From Coprinus comatus (Eukaryota > Basidiomycota > Agaricomycetes > Agaricales > Agaricaceae), in NCBI GenBank assembly GCA_034638255.1, contig JAWPGT010000039.1:62001-126000 (forward strand): 64,000 nt of DNA, in the 5' to 3' direction. Below the pieces are notes generated by a model that saw nothing but the letters and a program-made list of their open reading frames with translations, was not told the DNA's origin and searched no databases. The first letter of the stretch is position 1. Each line of letters begins with the position of its first letter. Of this stretch, positions 44,260 to 54,655 are shown piece after piece. A program made the translations under genes and the position numbers.

Positions 44260-45744
44260 GTTTGGGACGCGCAACGGCGTCATTGGCTACTGGATGGGGT
44301 TAGGCTATTATCATTCATAACTGGAAAAAAGCTTACATACCGGGATTGTCACTCTGAAGAAGGGTCCGCTGAAGGATATCATCAGGTTTGGGATACCTAA
44401 ACGACAGACGCGTTTATGCGACAGACTTACGTTGTTATCTACCACAGCCTTGGACACAGGAGTCCCTGTTGCCTTCTTGAAACGTGCACGGCCTTTTTGC
44501 TGCTTTGAGGTAGATGCCGTGGTTGCAGAAGAAATTCCTGGGCCCCCTTCTCCTTCTATCTCTTTGCGTCTTTTCCTTACCACCTCCATCATCATTCTGT
44601 CAGCCACGCCATCTACAACATCATCGCCCTCGCGGAACATGAAAAGGCCATAGGCACTGCTGTCCCTCATTACTTTCAATGCCATTTCTGCACCCGTTAC
44701 CCCTCTCAAGTTTTGATCGTCCATAATAAGGCACAAGGCAACCTCGGGCACCAATATACGCTGGAAGAACTCGATTGGAGCGAAAGGGGTGATAAGGTTT
44801 GGGTATAGCGACTCGGGTGGAAACATATTCATCAGGGTTTGTTGGATTATCACAGATCCCACTTCGCCATAGCTGTTAAGCCAAGTCTCTCAATGCCATA
44901 ATAGAACGGAAAATAGATGACCATTACTGTAATACTCACTAGCCAGGCTGCGTTTTGTCAAAGTCTTGAAATTGGCCCCGTACCCCTGTCACCTCTCTCT
45001 TTCCACGTGCTCTAATTGCCTCAACTGCCTCCCTCCAAAAAATACATTGCACTTTCGCACCCCCAGAGATACGACTCTCCCGGTCGTCAATGCAACCCGC
45101 TTGAAGATTGGGGTCGTCTATGATTGCCTGCAAATGAATCTTCAACCTTTTGGTGCGCTCACTGAGATCTTCCCAGTCAATATCCTGCGGCCATCCATTT
45201 CTTTCGGCCTCTGGAAGAATTTTTGATTCGAATGTATGTCGCTGACAGACTGCTACAAATACAGATAAAGCGGCACTACGACCCAACGAATTAGAGGGTC
45301 GGGGACTGGAATTGGAATTCTTTCTTGCATTCTGTAAAAGTTGTTTTAGGATGGGTGTTTGTGAAGTAGGCAATGGCGTGTCACAAAAAGGACAAAGCGT
45401 GGTTGGATCAGTCATAAACACTGAGAAAAATACGTCAGCATGCTGTTCAGAGATGGCCAGTCACTCGAACCTTCCTCTTCGTAGGCAGGGAAAAACGCCA
45501 AGTCTTTAGCTTTTAAATCCGTATTCCTGGGAGAACTGATTGGTGAAATTGAAGGAAACTCCCTGATTGCAATCGTTGCATTCTTCTTCAAGTTGATGGT
45601 TGAATGAATGGAAAGAGAAGAACAGGATGAAAGGGAGTCACTCCCACAATTGTAGGGAGATTTGTCTCGGCTATGGCTTTCACGCATATCCTTCATGTGT
45701 TGGAACTTGGGAGTGGTGATGAGGGGAGGTATGGCATATATCAT
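44260..45744 (-). CDS. RTC4-like domain protein
   Basis: Start ATG 45744-45742 (MIYAIPPLITTPKFQHMKDM), Ser-rich N-terminus, then the RTC4-like domain: CPFCDTPLPTSQTPILKQLL (zinc-like CxxC), RHTFESKILPEAERNGWPQD followed by IDWEDL, then after an in-phase intron YYGEVGSVIIQQTLMNMFPP and FFQRILVPEVALCLIMDD. Yeast Rtc4 is linked genetically to telomere capping. The tail is helical and basic (FKKATGTPVSKAVV), then short exons PKPDDILQRTLLQSDNP and ANDAVARPK (44289-44260). The junction near 45470-45430 changes frame (EQHADVFFSVFMTDPTTL) and its intron is unresolved. Its last donor lies 42 bp before the ParB-like start, so the two may be one gene. Confidence 0.7.
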
Positions 45745-47144
45745 ATTGCGTTACGTACACTACACCGCCCGCCTGGACTAGGTTTTTTGACCTGTAGGCT
45801 GTGACGTGGTATACTAGTTTAGACACATCTTTCCAGGCTACATCCGAGTTCCGAGCTCAAGCCCAGTCATTCACGGATTCATGACAAATGGGCCCGCCGC
45901 TCTTCCTCATCAACATTGAGCTACAGTATATTGCTATGTCAAAGCCAACATCTTCTATTACAGTTCCTCCTTCCTCTAGTCCACCTTCACAAGAGCTGAT
46001 TCGATGGTCCCTTTGATACATCCAAGAGATAGTGAATTACCTCCACCTAACTTTTTCATTGGTTTGAACTCTACGATGACGTCGATGAGAAGAGGATTCT
46101 AAAGATCTTATCATATGCTCTTTCGACCCCTTTTCTCTCACTTTGAGAAATGCATGGTCATAGTATAAGTGCATGGCTATAGCTTAAATATATAAAACTA
46201 ATTTCAAATCAACCACTGGTACAATTAATTGACATAATGTATTTTATGTCTTTTTTAGACGCTTTCTTTCTTACGCGTTACGGGATGCTTAATAAGTTTA
46301 GAAGTTCCTATCTGAGGATCATAGATGGGCGTTATCCCGTTCAGTCTTTCAAGAAACACCACCTGTTGCAGCACCTTCGATTGCTTGATTCTGGCCATTT
46401 TGCCTCTATCGCAGATGCCATTGAAGGCTAGTCTTGACTCTTCCTTAATGGATTTTTGAAAAGAGACATCCATCATGAAAATTTACAGTGTATATGTTGT
46501 TTTGGAACCAAATAAAATGTGGAACAAAAACGAATCAAGAACTGGATAGTAGAGTTAAAAAGGAAATGAATATGTCAAATAAGGAAAGTGAGAGTTCGAG
46601 ACAACAATGGACCTACCAATATTGAAACATAAGGTTCGGAACTTCCTCTCTCATGTTCCTGGGAAATAATGTATATGTTTATCAAGAAACTTGGGATACT
46701 ATCATTACCCAGAAGTTGGAAGACTGTGTGATCAGCCAACACTAGAGACAACTGAGAAGATTGACCAATTCACTGAACTGGAGCATATAAAAGAAGAAGA
46801 AGAAAGAAAAAGTACAGTTTGTGTATCTACTTCGTTATTTATATGAGTATAATGTATATGTTTGTTCGTCCATAAGTATAATAATAATAATAATATCTTA
46901 ATATAGTTTAAAGTAAGTGACTAAGCAGGACCCGTGTTTATCCCTATATAGGCCAGGCTCCTGCCCATCCCCTCTCTGCACGTGGTCGAAGCTGTTTTAC
47001 GTAAACGTAGGCTCCGAGCGCAAGTGTCATTTAGGCCATCACCGAGCGGAGTTCATACGTCAGAAACATATGAATAACATCATAGATTATTGAGCCATAT
47101 ATGACGAATATATATATGCTTTCTCTGTCACATCACGATCCCCT
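45745..47144. other. intergenic, AT-rich
   Basis: 1.4 kb with no supported gene. Probable promoters of the RTC4-like gene (left) and the helicase (right). Includes a (TAA)n microsatellite at 46876-46895. The ORFs at 46237-46476 overlap on both strands and show no recognisable sequence. Confidence 0.45.
46876..46895. repeat. (TAA)n microsatellite
   Basis: About six perfect ATA/TAA triplets in non-coding DNA. Confidence 0.8.
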
Positions 47145-49953
47145 ATGCCTGACGACTCTGCTTCCGAAAACACCTGGACAACAGAACGGATACAGACCTT
47201 GGTGCTCTCAAAACTTGACAAGAGGCCCTGCTGGTATCAGGTTCAAGCTGCTCTGGCTGTATATGATGGAAAGGATGTTCTCGGGTGTGCTCCTACTGGT
47301 GCTGGGAAGACCTTATCCTTCTGGATCCCCTTGCTTATGGCTATGGAAGACAAGAAGATCAAGAAACCTATACTCTTTCTGGTCACACCTCTTAATGTCC
47401 TTGGTAAACAGAATGCAGATATACTGGAAAAAGCAAGCATTCCGGCTATCTCAATTACTGCTGAGAATGCAACACCGGATACGTTTAAGGTAATGAAAGA
47501 GTACTGCTTTATATCTTCCATCTACCAACATGGCTTAGAAAGTTCACTCGGGTCGCTTTCGTGTTGTGGTAATAAATCCTGAAATTCTCATGAATAATGG
47601 GGACGTCAAGGCTCTTTGGCATGACTCGACTTTCACGGAATCTCTCATAGCTTTTGTCTTTGATGAAGGCCATTGCATTTCACAATGGGGGAAATTTCGA
47701 AAATCCTATCTTATTGTTGGGATGCTCCGCCACCTAATCACCAAACAGGTCCCCTTTTACGTTGCTTCGGCCACTCTGCCACCTGTTGTGCTTTCTGAAA
47801 TCAAAAAACTGTTATTTATGTGTACCGAAACTACCAAGACAATTCTCTGCTCGAATAGTCGACCCGATATCCGTCTCATGGTTCGCACTTTGGTATATCC
47901 CATTGCGTCTTTCAAAGATCTTGATTTTCTGTTCCCGTTAAATTGGACCCCTGCTACTGGACCACCTCCATCCAAATTTTTAGTCTTCTTTGACAATAGT
48001 ACAAAAGAAACGGAAGCAGCTGTTCATTATTTGAGATCAAGGCTACGGAAAGTATATCATCCATATATTGCTTACTTTCATTCCACAATGAGCCAGTCGT
48101 ATCGTGAGAAGACCGTTGAACAGCTTCGAAAATCTGAGATTTGGGGTATCTGTTGCACAGATGCATTTGGAATGGTGAGTTCTTTCTCTACATTGGTGCA
48201 TCAGGGAGGCATTTACTCACGTTGTAAAGGGGATGGACCTCCCAGACATCCAACTTGTCGTGCAATACAAAGCAACATGTGATTTGAACACATTGTGGCA
48301 ACGTTTTGGCCGTGCTGGTCGTAGTCGGACACTCGAAGGCAACGCGACCGGTATCTTGCTTGCAGAGAAAAAAGACACAATGGAAGGTCGAAATACATCA
48401 GCTAGCAACAAGCGTAAGCGAAATTCAGATGAACAAAATCAAGCAAAACGTGCACGTACTGGTAAGAAGGAGGAAGAACCTCCATCTCCAACACTACAAC
48501 CCCAATCTCTTGAGATACCAACGCGCTTTGACCTCGAAGCTTGGAAGGCAGAACGTCGGTCCAAGTATAAGAAGCCTGTTTTATATTCCAAAGACCCAAA
48601 AGGTGTCAAAAAAGGACGTCGTCCGGAATTGAGTAAGGATGATGCAATGTATCATTATATCAACACACCTCATGAAGCTTCATGTCGGCACATGGTCCCA
48701 GATCTATAATTTGACAATGATAACCGAGGTATGTGAATCTATAACAATCTCAGAGAGTGTTCTCTGACTAGACATTCAAGTTAGGGATGCTCACCTTCGA
48801 TGTGACACTAGCTGTGTTGATGGTTGTGAGAGATGTGGTCAGCGTGTGAGTTCTGATGGGTGTTGTGATGGTTGCGACCCCTCTGCTTTCATTGACTACC
48901 ACGTACCTCTTGTCAAGGATCCTCCTGTGAAAAAGCGCTCCATCATTCGAACATACGTTCCTACCTCAATGCATGCCGAGCTCAAGAAAGCTCTTTTTGC
49001 CTGGAGAAAGAAAGAGGCCTTGCGAATTTTTTCACCTTCTACTCTTGCAAACATGGGCGCCAGTTTGCTCATGTCTTCTGATATAATCAACCAGGTTGTT
49101 GATTGCTACTCAACTCGCAAAATCACGAACATTGAGCAGCTTAGGAGGGAAACTGGATGGGCTGATGAATTTATAGCATCATCAGACGCCTCTTTCCTTA
49201 CATTACTTCTCAGTCATTACCCTGCTGAGCCTCCACCACCTGAACCACCAGTCTTACCACCGCTTGAAGCTCCCGTTTCTCACCTTCAAACTCAAGATCC
49301 CATTTCATCTGACTATCTTCAAGATATATATTCGGCTTCTAGTACATCACAAGCACCTGCTCCATCCACTCAGGTTGTAAACTCCGGTGCCGCTCTGCAA
49401 TCTCAAGCCACTGTACCTCCAAAAGCTACCCGATACTGTTGTAGTATATGTCGCAAACCGGGTCACAATGGTAAGTCTAATAAATTTATTTATTATTTAG
49501 TCTAACCATGTAGTATCAGCTCAAACGTGCCCAGAAAAGCCATCCAATGGCTCTGAATCTCGCACCACCACTTCTAAAAAGAAAAAATCTTCCAAATGCT
49601 CGGTGTCATCATCTCTACCACCACTTGCCGGATCATCATCTCTACCACCGCTCGCCGGATCGTTGTCTTTTCCCACTAGTATTCATTCGCTCTATCCCAC
49701 AATATCACAATTCTCCACCTTCTCAACAATGCCTTCTGCGATGCCCTTGCATTATTATCCTCCTGCAATGCTACCACCTCGTTATTATCCTCCATCATTA
49801 CCTCCATGTTATTACCCCACCCCACCCAGCACTGCACCTTCATCTACGACTCTTCCAACAGCAGCACCCGCACAAATGCCGACTACAACTCCAATTCCCA
49901 ATACCGCATTCACATTCGTCTATCAAAGTCAACAATACGAGAATCATCCTTAA
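47145..49953 (+). CDS. RecQ-like DNA helicase with one in-frame TAA
   Basis: ATP-dependent 3'-5' helicase family. Start MPDDSASENTWTTERIQTLV. Motif I CAPTGAGKTLSFW, II FVFDEGHCISQWG (DEGH for the usual DEAH), III ASATLP, then RSRLRKVYHPYIAYFHSTMS, and after an in-phase intron GMDLPDIQLVVQYK and motif VI QRFGRAGRS. A basic nuclear-signal-like stretch (KRKRNSDEQNQAKRAR) follows. At 48707-48709 the frame has TAA directly before FDNDNR, where relatives have a tyrosine-rich YFDNDNR-like stretch; an in-phase intron then leads to a Cys cluster (CDTSCVDGCERCGQ, DGCCDGCDP). The C-terminus has a CCHC zinc knuckle (CSICRKPGHNAQTC) and a Pro/Ser-rich tail. All else is open, so the gene is freshly inactivated or makes a ~485-residue helicase core. 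Confidence 0.8.
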
Positions 49954-49963
49954 ACATGGTCAT

Positions 49964-52740
49964 TCATTCAACATCCATACTTCCATCGTCTACCAATTCA
50001 ATCTCTTCAGTGTCATCGGCGTCCAGGTCAATTATCTCGACCACAGCTTCTCTTACAGTCTCGATCTCCCCATCACTCTCGCTTGAATCCACCAAATCAG
50101 TCACTTCCATATCCGCCCCCCTACTGCTCTCCAATTCGTCTTGTTTTTTTTTTGCTTTAATGGCCGTATTTCTTGCAGTTTGAACTGCTTCTAATATCTT
50201 TGCTTTGCCAACTTCTCTTGTGTTTTTCAATTCATGTTCTACTTCTCGCCCTGCAATAAATTCATTTGGTTGATGTTTCTTCATATAGCGTTGTAACTCA
50301 TCAAAGGACTTTTCCATCTTAGCGGGTGAGTGTCGAGTTGTTTTGTGTTCCAAGCAGAACATCTGTTCAAACTGCTTGCGAACATTCTTATAAGTCTCGA
50401 TTAATGGTGATTGCTTGATCATATGTTTTACGGTATGATTCGATCCTTGTCCTCCATGTATTCGCTTCACGTATAGGTTGAGAAGCTCAATAACCCAGTC
50501 AATTGCTCGGAATTCATTCTTTGCACCGGATGGGTTACATAGCGTTGACCACCGAACAGCCTGACTAGATTGAAATTAGTTAATTATTCATTGAAAATTA
50601 GAGCCAATAGAAGAACGCACGCAAGAGGCTTTGGATAGTGGATATGTACATTTGAAAGGTAGTGTCTCATTTCTGTTGCGTATTTTACTTTTCCTAATCC
50701 CATGAACAGGAAGGTCCAATGCAATGTACAACTCTCCACCCGACCAATATCCCCCCGATTCATCGCATATGAAGTCTCCTCATAGAGAAGCATGTCACGA
50801 TGAAGAGCCTTCACAATTTCATTCTGTTGATCACGCTCACTGTTTGGGAGAGCATAGATCTCGTCCATATCACTTGGTTCAAGATAGGTGGTAGCTAGAC
50901 ACTCAGCCATATCCATCAGCTCGTCAAAGGTAAGGTCTTCCTTTTTTGCAAGCTCTTTCAATTCATTGACTCCTGGGTATTGCTTCTTCGCTTCTACTCT
51001 CCAGGCATCCAACCAAAGACCAATACCAATGTGTGTGACGATCTCATGCATCTGCCGAAATCCTGGTGAGTTTGCTTGTATACGAAGATGCTGAAGTGGC
51101 CGTATCCGACTGATAAATGCTATCAGATTGCATGGGTTCTCAGTCCCCCCTTGACCTTCGATATGACGGCGCCAGAGTGCATGTAGGCATGCCATTTTCA
51201 GATGGAATAGACCAGGTACAAAAACAAGAGGTTGGAATCGGTCCACTGCATTGTCTTCATCAGACCGGGAGTCAATCAGACTGGTTAAGTGTTGGATTGT
51301 AAGGAGATCTCCCGAGGTTAGAATCACACTCTCTCCAAATTTCTCGGGCATCTGGTCGATTCCAGATTGATTAAACAAGTTGGTGAGTACCTGAGCATTG
51401 TTTGCTAGCGTGCTTGGACTGATTTCCATGGCCTTCATAGGTACCAACTGAGTCGGCTCTTTCAATTCGGGTATACAATCAAGATCCTTTGGTTCCTCGA
51501 TGTTGGTGCGGAATCTTGCAAACTCGACTGGTCCATACTTCACCAGAGTATCCAAGAATACAAAGGTGTTGAAGTGGTCTCGAGGGAGTAATCCTTTCTG
51601 ATCAGGCTTATCGGCAGCCTCTGGTAATGCATCCTCAAGCTCTTGTACGGTCGGGACTAATGGAGGGCCTTTAATAAACTCCCTCATCCACTCGGAGTAT
51701 TTTAAGTGGTTGGGAGTAATTGCAGGATGAAGTTTGAACATGCAGGCAGTTGTGAGGTGTTCGAGTGTGTCCTTTGTGTTCTCGTAAACAGGCGTAGCAT
51801 GTTTCAAGTCCACATCGAGGTTGTCGTATCCGTAAAGTGCTAGGAATGTCTTTCCCAGCTCTTCTATTGCAGTACGTGCTTCCTCTGATAAACTTGTGAT
51901 ACTGTTGTTGATTGATGATACACAGATAGATATTCCGAGATGCCCCAAGAGTTTTCGGACTGTCTCAGGGGCACCAGTAGCCTGAAGAAACACTCCAATG
52001 AGCGTTTGCAACTTGTTGCAGTTTTGGTTAGAGTTGTGTAACATGATACTGATGATAGTAACTTGTTTCTATATTGTGGATAAGCTAAGTTTCTCTCCTA
52101 AATCATTAGGTATTTAACTTACGATCTCGAGAAGTGACTTGTAGTGATTCCCAATAATATCTTCAATATTATCAGGTTCATCCTCATCTGCTCCCACCAA
52201 CGAAGACAAATCTTCATCATCCCCTGGTACCTCTGCATCTCCTGCAAGAATTCCTCTACCTCCAGCTCGACGACGCTCTTCCCTTATTTTCTTCGCTTTC
52301 CGTCTCCGTGCTAGCTTCTTCTCATCCGATTGAAGGAGTTTCTCAGTAAGACTCCATACAGCAGGTACTTTCTCCTCCATTACTCCTGCCATTTGCTTAA
52401 TATCACAATCTGCAATCCCCTTTGCAGTTGCAGAATTAGCAGGAAAGTGGAATCCACTTCTCCAGAACGTCATTTCACACACTTCCTCTTTGACTCTCTC
52501 CTCATATCTACCCCTCATCCATCCCAGAGTCTTCTCTTGTGTCCGTTCATTATTAGATAAAAAATCTAGTATTTTATCCAAATTATTTACAAACTCATCG
52601 ACCAGATCAGTGTGAGTGTTATTTTGAAGTGAGAGAAGCACTCGCATGACATTGTGAAGTGCAATATGCGAGCTTGCAAGTTCCTGAAGTATATCCTCCA
52701 CTGTAGTTGGAGTCTCAGGACTCTCAGCTCGTTCGAGCAT
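49964..52740 (-). CDS. DUF6589 family protein
   Basis: Start MLERAESPETPTTVEDILQE. Three exons join in phase (52740-52123, 52068-50621, and about 50568-49964), roughly 890 residues. Family landmarks: YGYDNLDVDLKHATPVYENT, FKLHPAITPNHLKYSEWM, VPMKAMEISPSTLANNAQV, LTSGDLLTIQHLTSLIDSR, VFVPGLFHLKMACLHALWR and FRQMHEIVTHIGIGLWLD. The DN, GDL..Q and H.K positions recall a DDE/RNase H-like core, so a transposase origin is plausible but not proven. The C-terminus is acidic with EIIDLDADD and EIELVDD, SUMO-interaction-like. No disruption seen. Its stop lies 10 bp from that of the convergent helicase. Confidence 0.8.
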
Positions 52741-52980
52741 TCAGACTTGGAGGGGGAAGGGGAATCACAACACTCAAGGGATTCAGAGGTTTATATTATA
52801 TTGTATTTCTAGTAAACGAGCAGCTGTAGAGCCTATAACGAAGGACACAAAGACGGCAAGGATGTCCTGCCTAATTGAGTCAACGTCACAACCACCTACA
52901 TAATTAATGTCCTCTTTATTGAGGTTCCCTTGCCCTCTCACAGCCACCGGTGATGGCCGAAATAACAGATGCGCTAGCCC

Positions 52981-53046
52981 AGGGGGCAACCGCCCGAGCA
53001 ATCCGTGAAATCAACCCCCCCCCCTCTGGTGGACCCTTATGAACCC
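52981..53046 (+). repeat. inverted repeat, left arm
   Basis: GGGGGCAACCGCCCGAGCAA continuing through a poly-C run and CTCTGGTGGACCCTTATGAA is the reverse complement, with a few mismatches, of 54579-54645. Distance between outer ends about 1.66 kb. Confidence 0.75.
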
Positions 53047-53410
53047 TGATCTATTCCTCGTTTGAGCATCTCCGCGCCAGGGTTAAACAAACTGTCACAT
53101 CGGTCACACTGGGTAAATGGATTATTGACCAGGACATCTCACAAGTACTGAGTCTAATGTGGAAGCATGGTGTGAAGCAGGAGAGTTGTCGAGACTTGTA
53201 GTAATGGCTGGAATTATGTTTGAGTGAGATGGCGTTGTCTTGTTCACTTTCTGGAAGCAAGCATTGTAATGCTGTGAATGTAAGGGGACCTTCCTCACCG
53301 ACCCTTACACCAACACACTGACTACCAACCGATCCTCCGATGTTCCGACTTCCATCGGAACACCTCCTGACTTCGCGCTTTCATGACTTGCCCCTATTAG
53401 AAAAAGACGA

Positions 53411-53621
53411 TGTTAGAGAGAAGAAATGGGATTGGGGCAAACGAGTAGAGTATCTACAGTCAAATATCTACAGTATTTATACTAAATAGATGTCTAGTAG
53501 AATGTAGGTCTAGTAAAATAAAAGAGATCATAAACGTGTCCGTGTCGGGTGTCCTAAATTGGACATGAAAGGATTTGCCAATTAATAAAGAATTCCGTGT
53601 CCGGTGACTCGGATTCCAACA
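53411..53621 (-). mobile_element. probable solo LTR
   Basis: On the minus strand the 211-bp segment begins TGTTGGAATCCGAG and ends CTCTCTAACA, the TG..CA form of LTRs. It has a TATA-like TATAAATACTG near its middle. No second LTR or gag/pol sequence is near, and no target duplication was found, so the call is tentative. Confidence 0.4.
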
Positions 53622-53920
53622 GCCCCCTCATGTGACCCGTCCCCCATTGTTCCCATTGTCCATGTTGCGACATCCCTCTGGACAATAGCTGGCATCTCTG
53701 TTTGTATAGTAGTATATATTGTGTGTAGCCTGTGCGAGTGAATCCCCAACTCTTTCTCTTTGGATTTGTTGGAGGGTGCTGTCTCGAATGCTCACTTTCC
53801 AAAGTGTCATGTTTTATTTCCTTTCTTGGTCACGCTGGCCAGTTTCCTTTTTGTTTTTGTTCTGCATTTTGTTTGGTTTCCTAACACTATATAAATTGTA
53901 AATTTTCTTCATTGTACCTC

Positions 53921-54080
53921 AGTGGTTACTTTATTTTCTTACGCTGAGGTGAGGTTGCTTGAAATTTCATTTATATTATTAAATATCTAACTTGTAACGT
54001 AGACGTCTTCTTTCAGGTTAGATCAAATAAACACAGTGGTTACTTTATTTTCTTACGCTGAGACGTCTTCTTTCAGGATT
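53921..54080 (+). repeat. direct repeats
   Basis: CAGTGGTTACTTTATTTTCT followed by TACGCTGAG occurs at 53921 and 54034, and AGACGTCTTCTTTCAGG at 54000 and 54061. The second occurrence of the first repeat runs directly into the second occurrence of the other, as expected for a duplication with an internal deletion. Confidence 0.7.
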
Positions 54081-54578
54081 CCTTGCTAGGTATGTTGTAT
54101 CTGTTCTGTAATATGTTTCCGATCAAATATAACTTTGGATTTCTCGCTAGTTGTCGGGCCACTTGTTGCCAATGTGAGTTGCCCTTACAGTGAAGGAAAC
54201 TAGTTGCAGTTCCACTTCCTGGTAAGCATATAGTTCTTGGACAGAGTGGACAGGTAATACAATGGTCCATGGTAATAGAATGATATTCAATTATAACTTC
54301 AATATTTTCATCAAGTTTGAGTATTATGGGGTTGAGAGATTTGAGGGAGTTTCCTTGTCATGATTTGAAGTTAATTCAGATGTAAGACAAAAACAAGGAA
54401 TTCATAGTAACGATGTGATTGTACACTACATGATAGTGTACTATCACAACCCACGAGGTATAGACATTGCACAGAGTCCACACCATTTCATGATGCAATA
54501 CATAGTACATTGACCTCTAAGATCTAATCAGCATGACATCTGATGGCTTCCAAACATGGTTGGATGCTGTTGGCCATA

Positions 54579-54645
54579 GGGTCCATCAAGGGTCCACCAG
54601 AGGGGGGGGGTTGATTTCATGGATTGCTTGGGTGGTTGCCCCCCC
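54579..54645 (-). repeat. inverted repeat, right arm
   Basis: Mate of 52981-53046. The hAT element begins 10 bp further on, so this arm existed before the hAT insertion. Confidence 0.75.
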
Positions 54646-54647
54646 CC

Positions 54648-54655
54648 GCCAGCCC
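54648..54655 (+). repeat. 8-bp target site duplication, left
   Basis: GCCAGCCC directly before the hAT terminus; identical to 58778-58785. Confidence 0.85.

Larger units (their letters stand above)
52741..54655. other. non-coding transposon debris
   Basis: Holds an inverted repeat pair (52981-53046 and 54579-54645), a probable solo LTR (53411-53621), and two overlapping direct repeats around 53921-54080 (CAGTGGTTACTTTATTTTCT twice, AGACGTCTTCTTTCAGG twice). No gene supported. Confidence 0.5.

Noticed and set aside
46237..46476. Overlapping ORFs on both strands between the RTC4-like gene and the helicase
   Set aside because: Both frames cover the same bases, neither has a recognisable sequence or start context.
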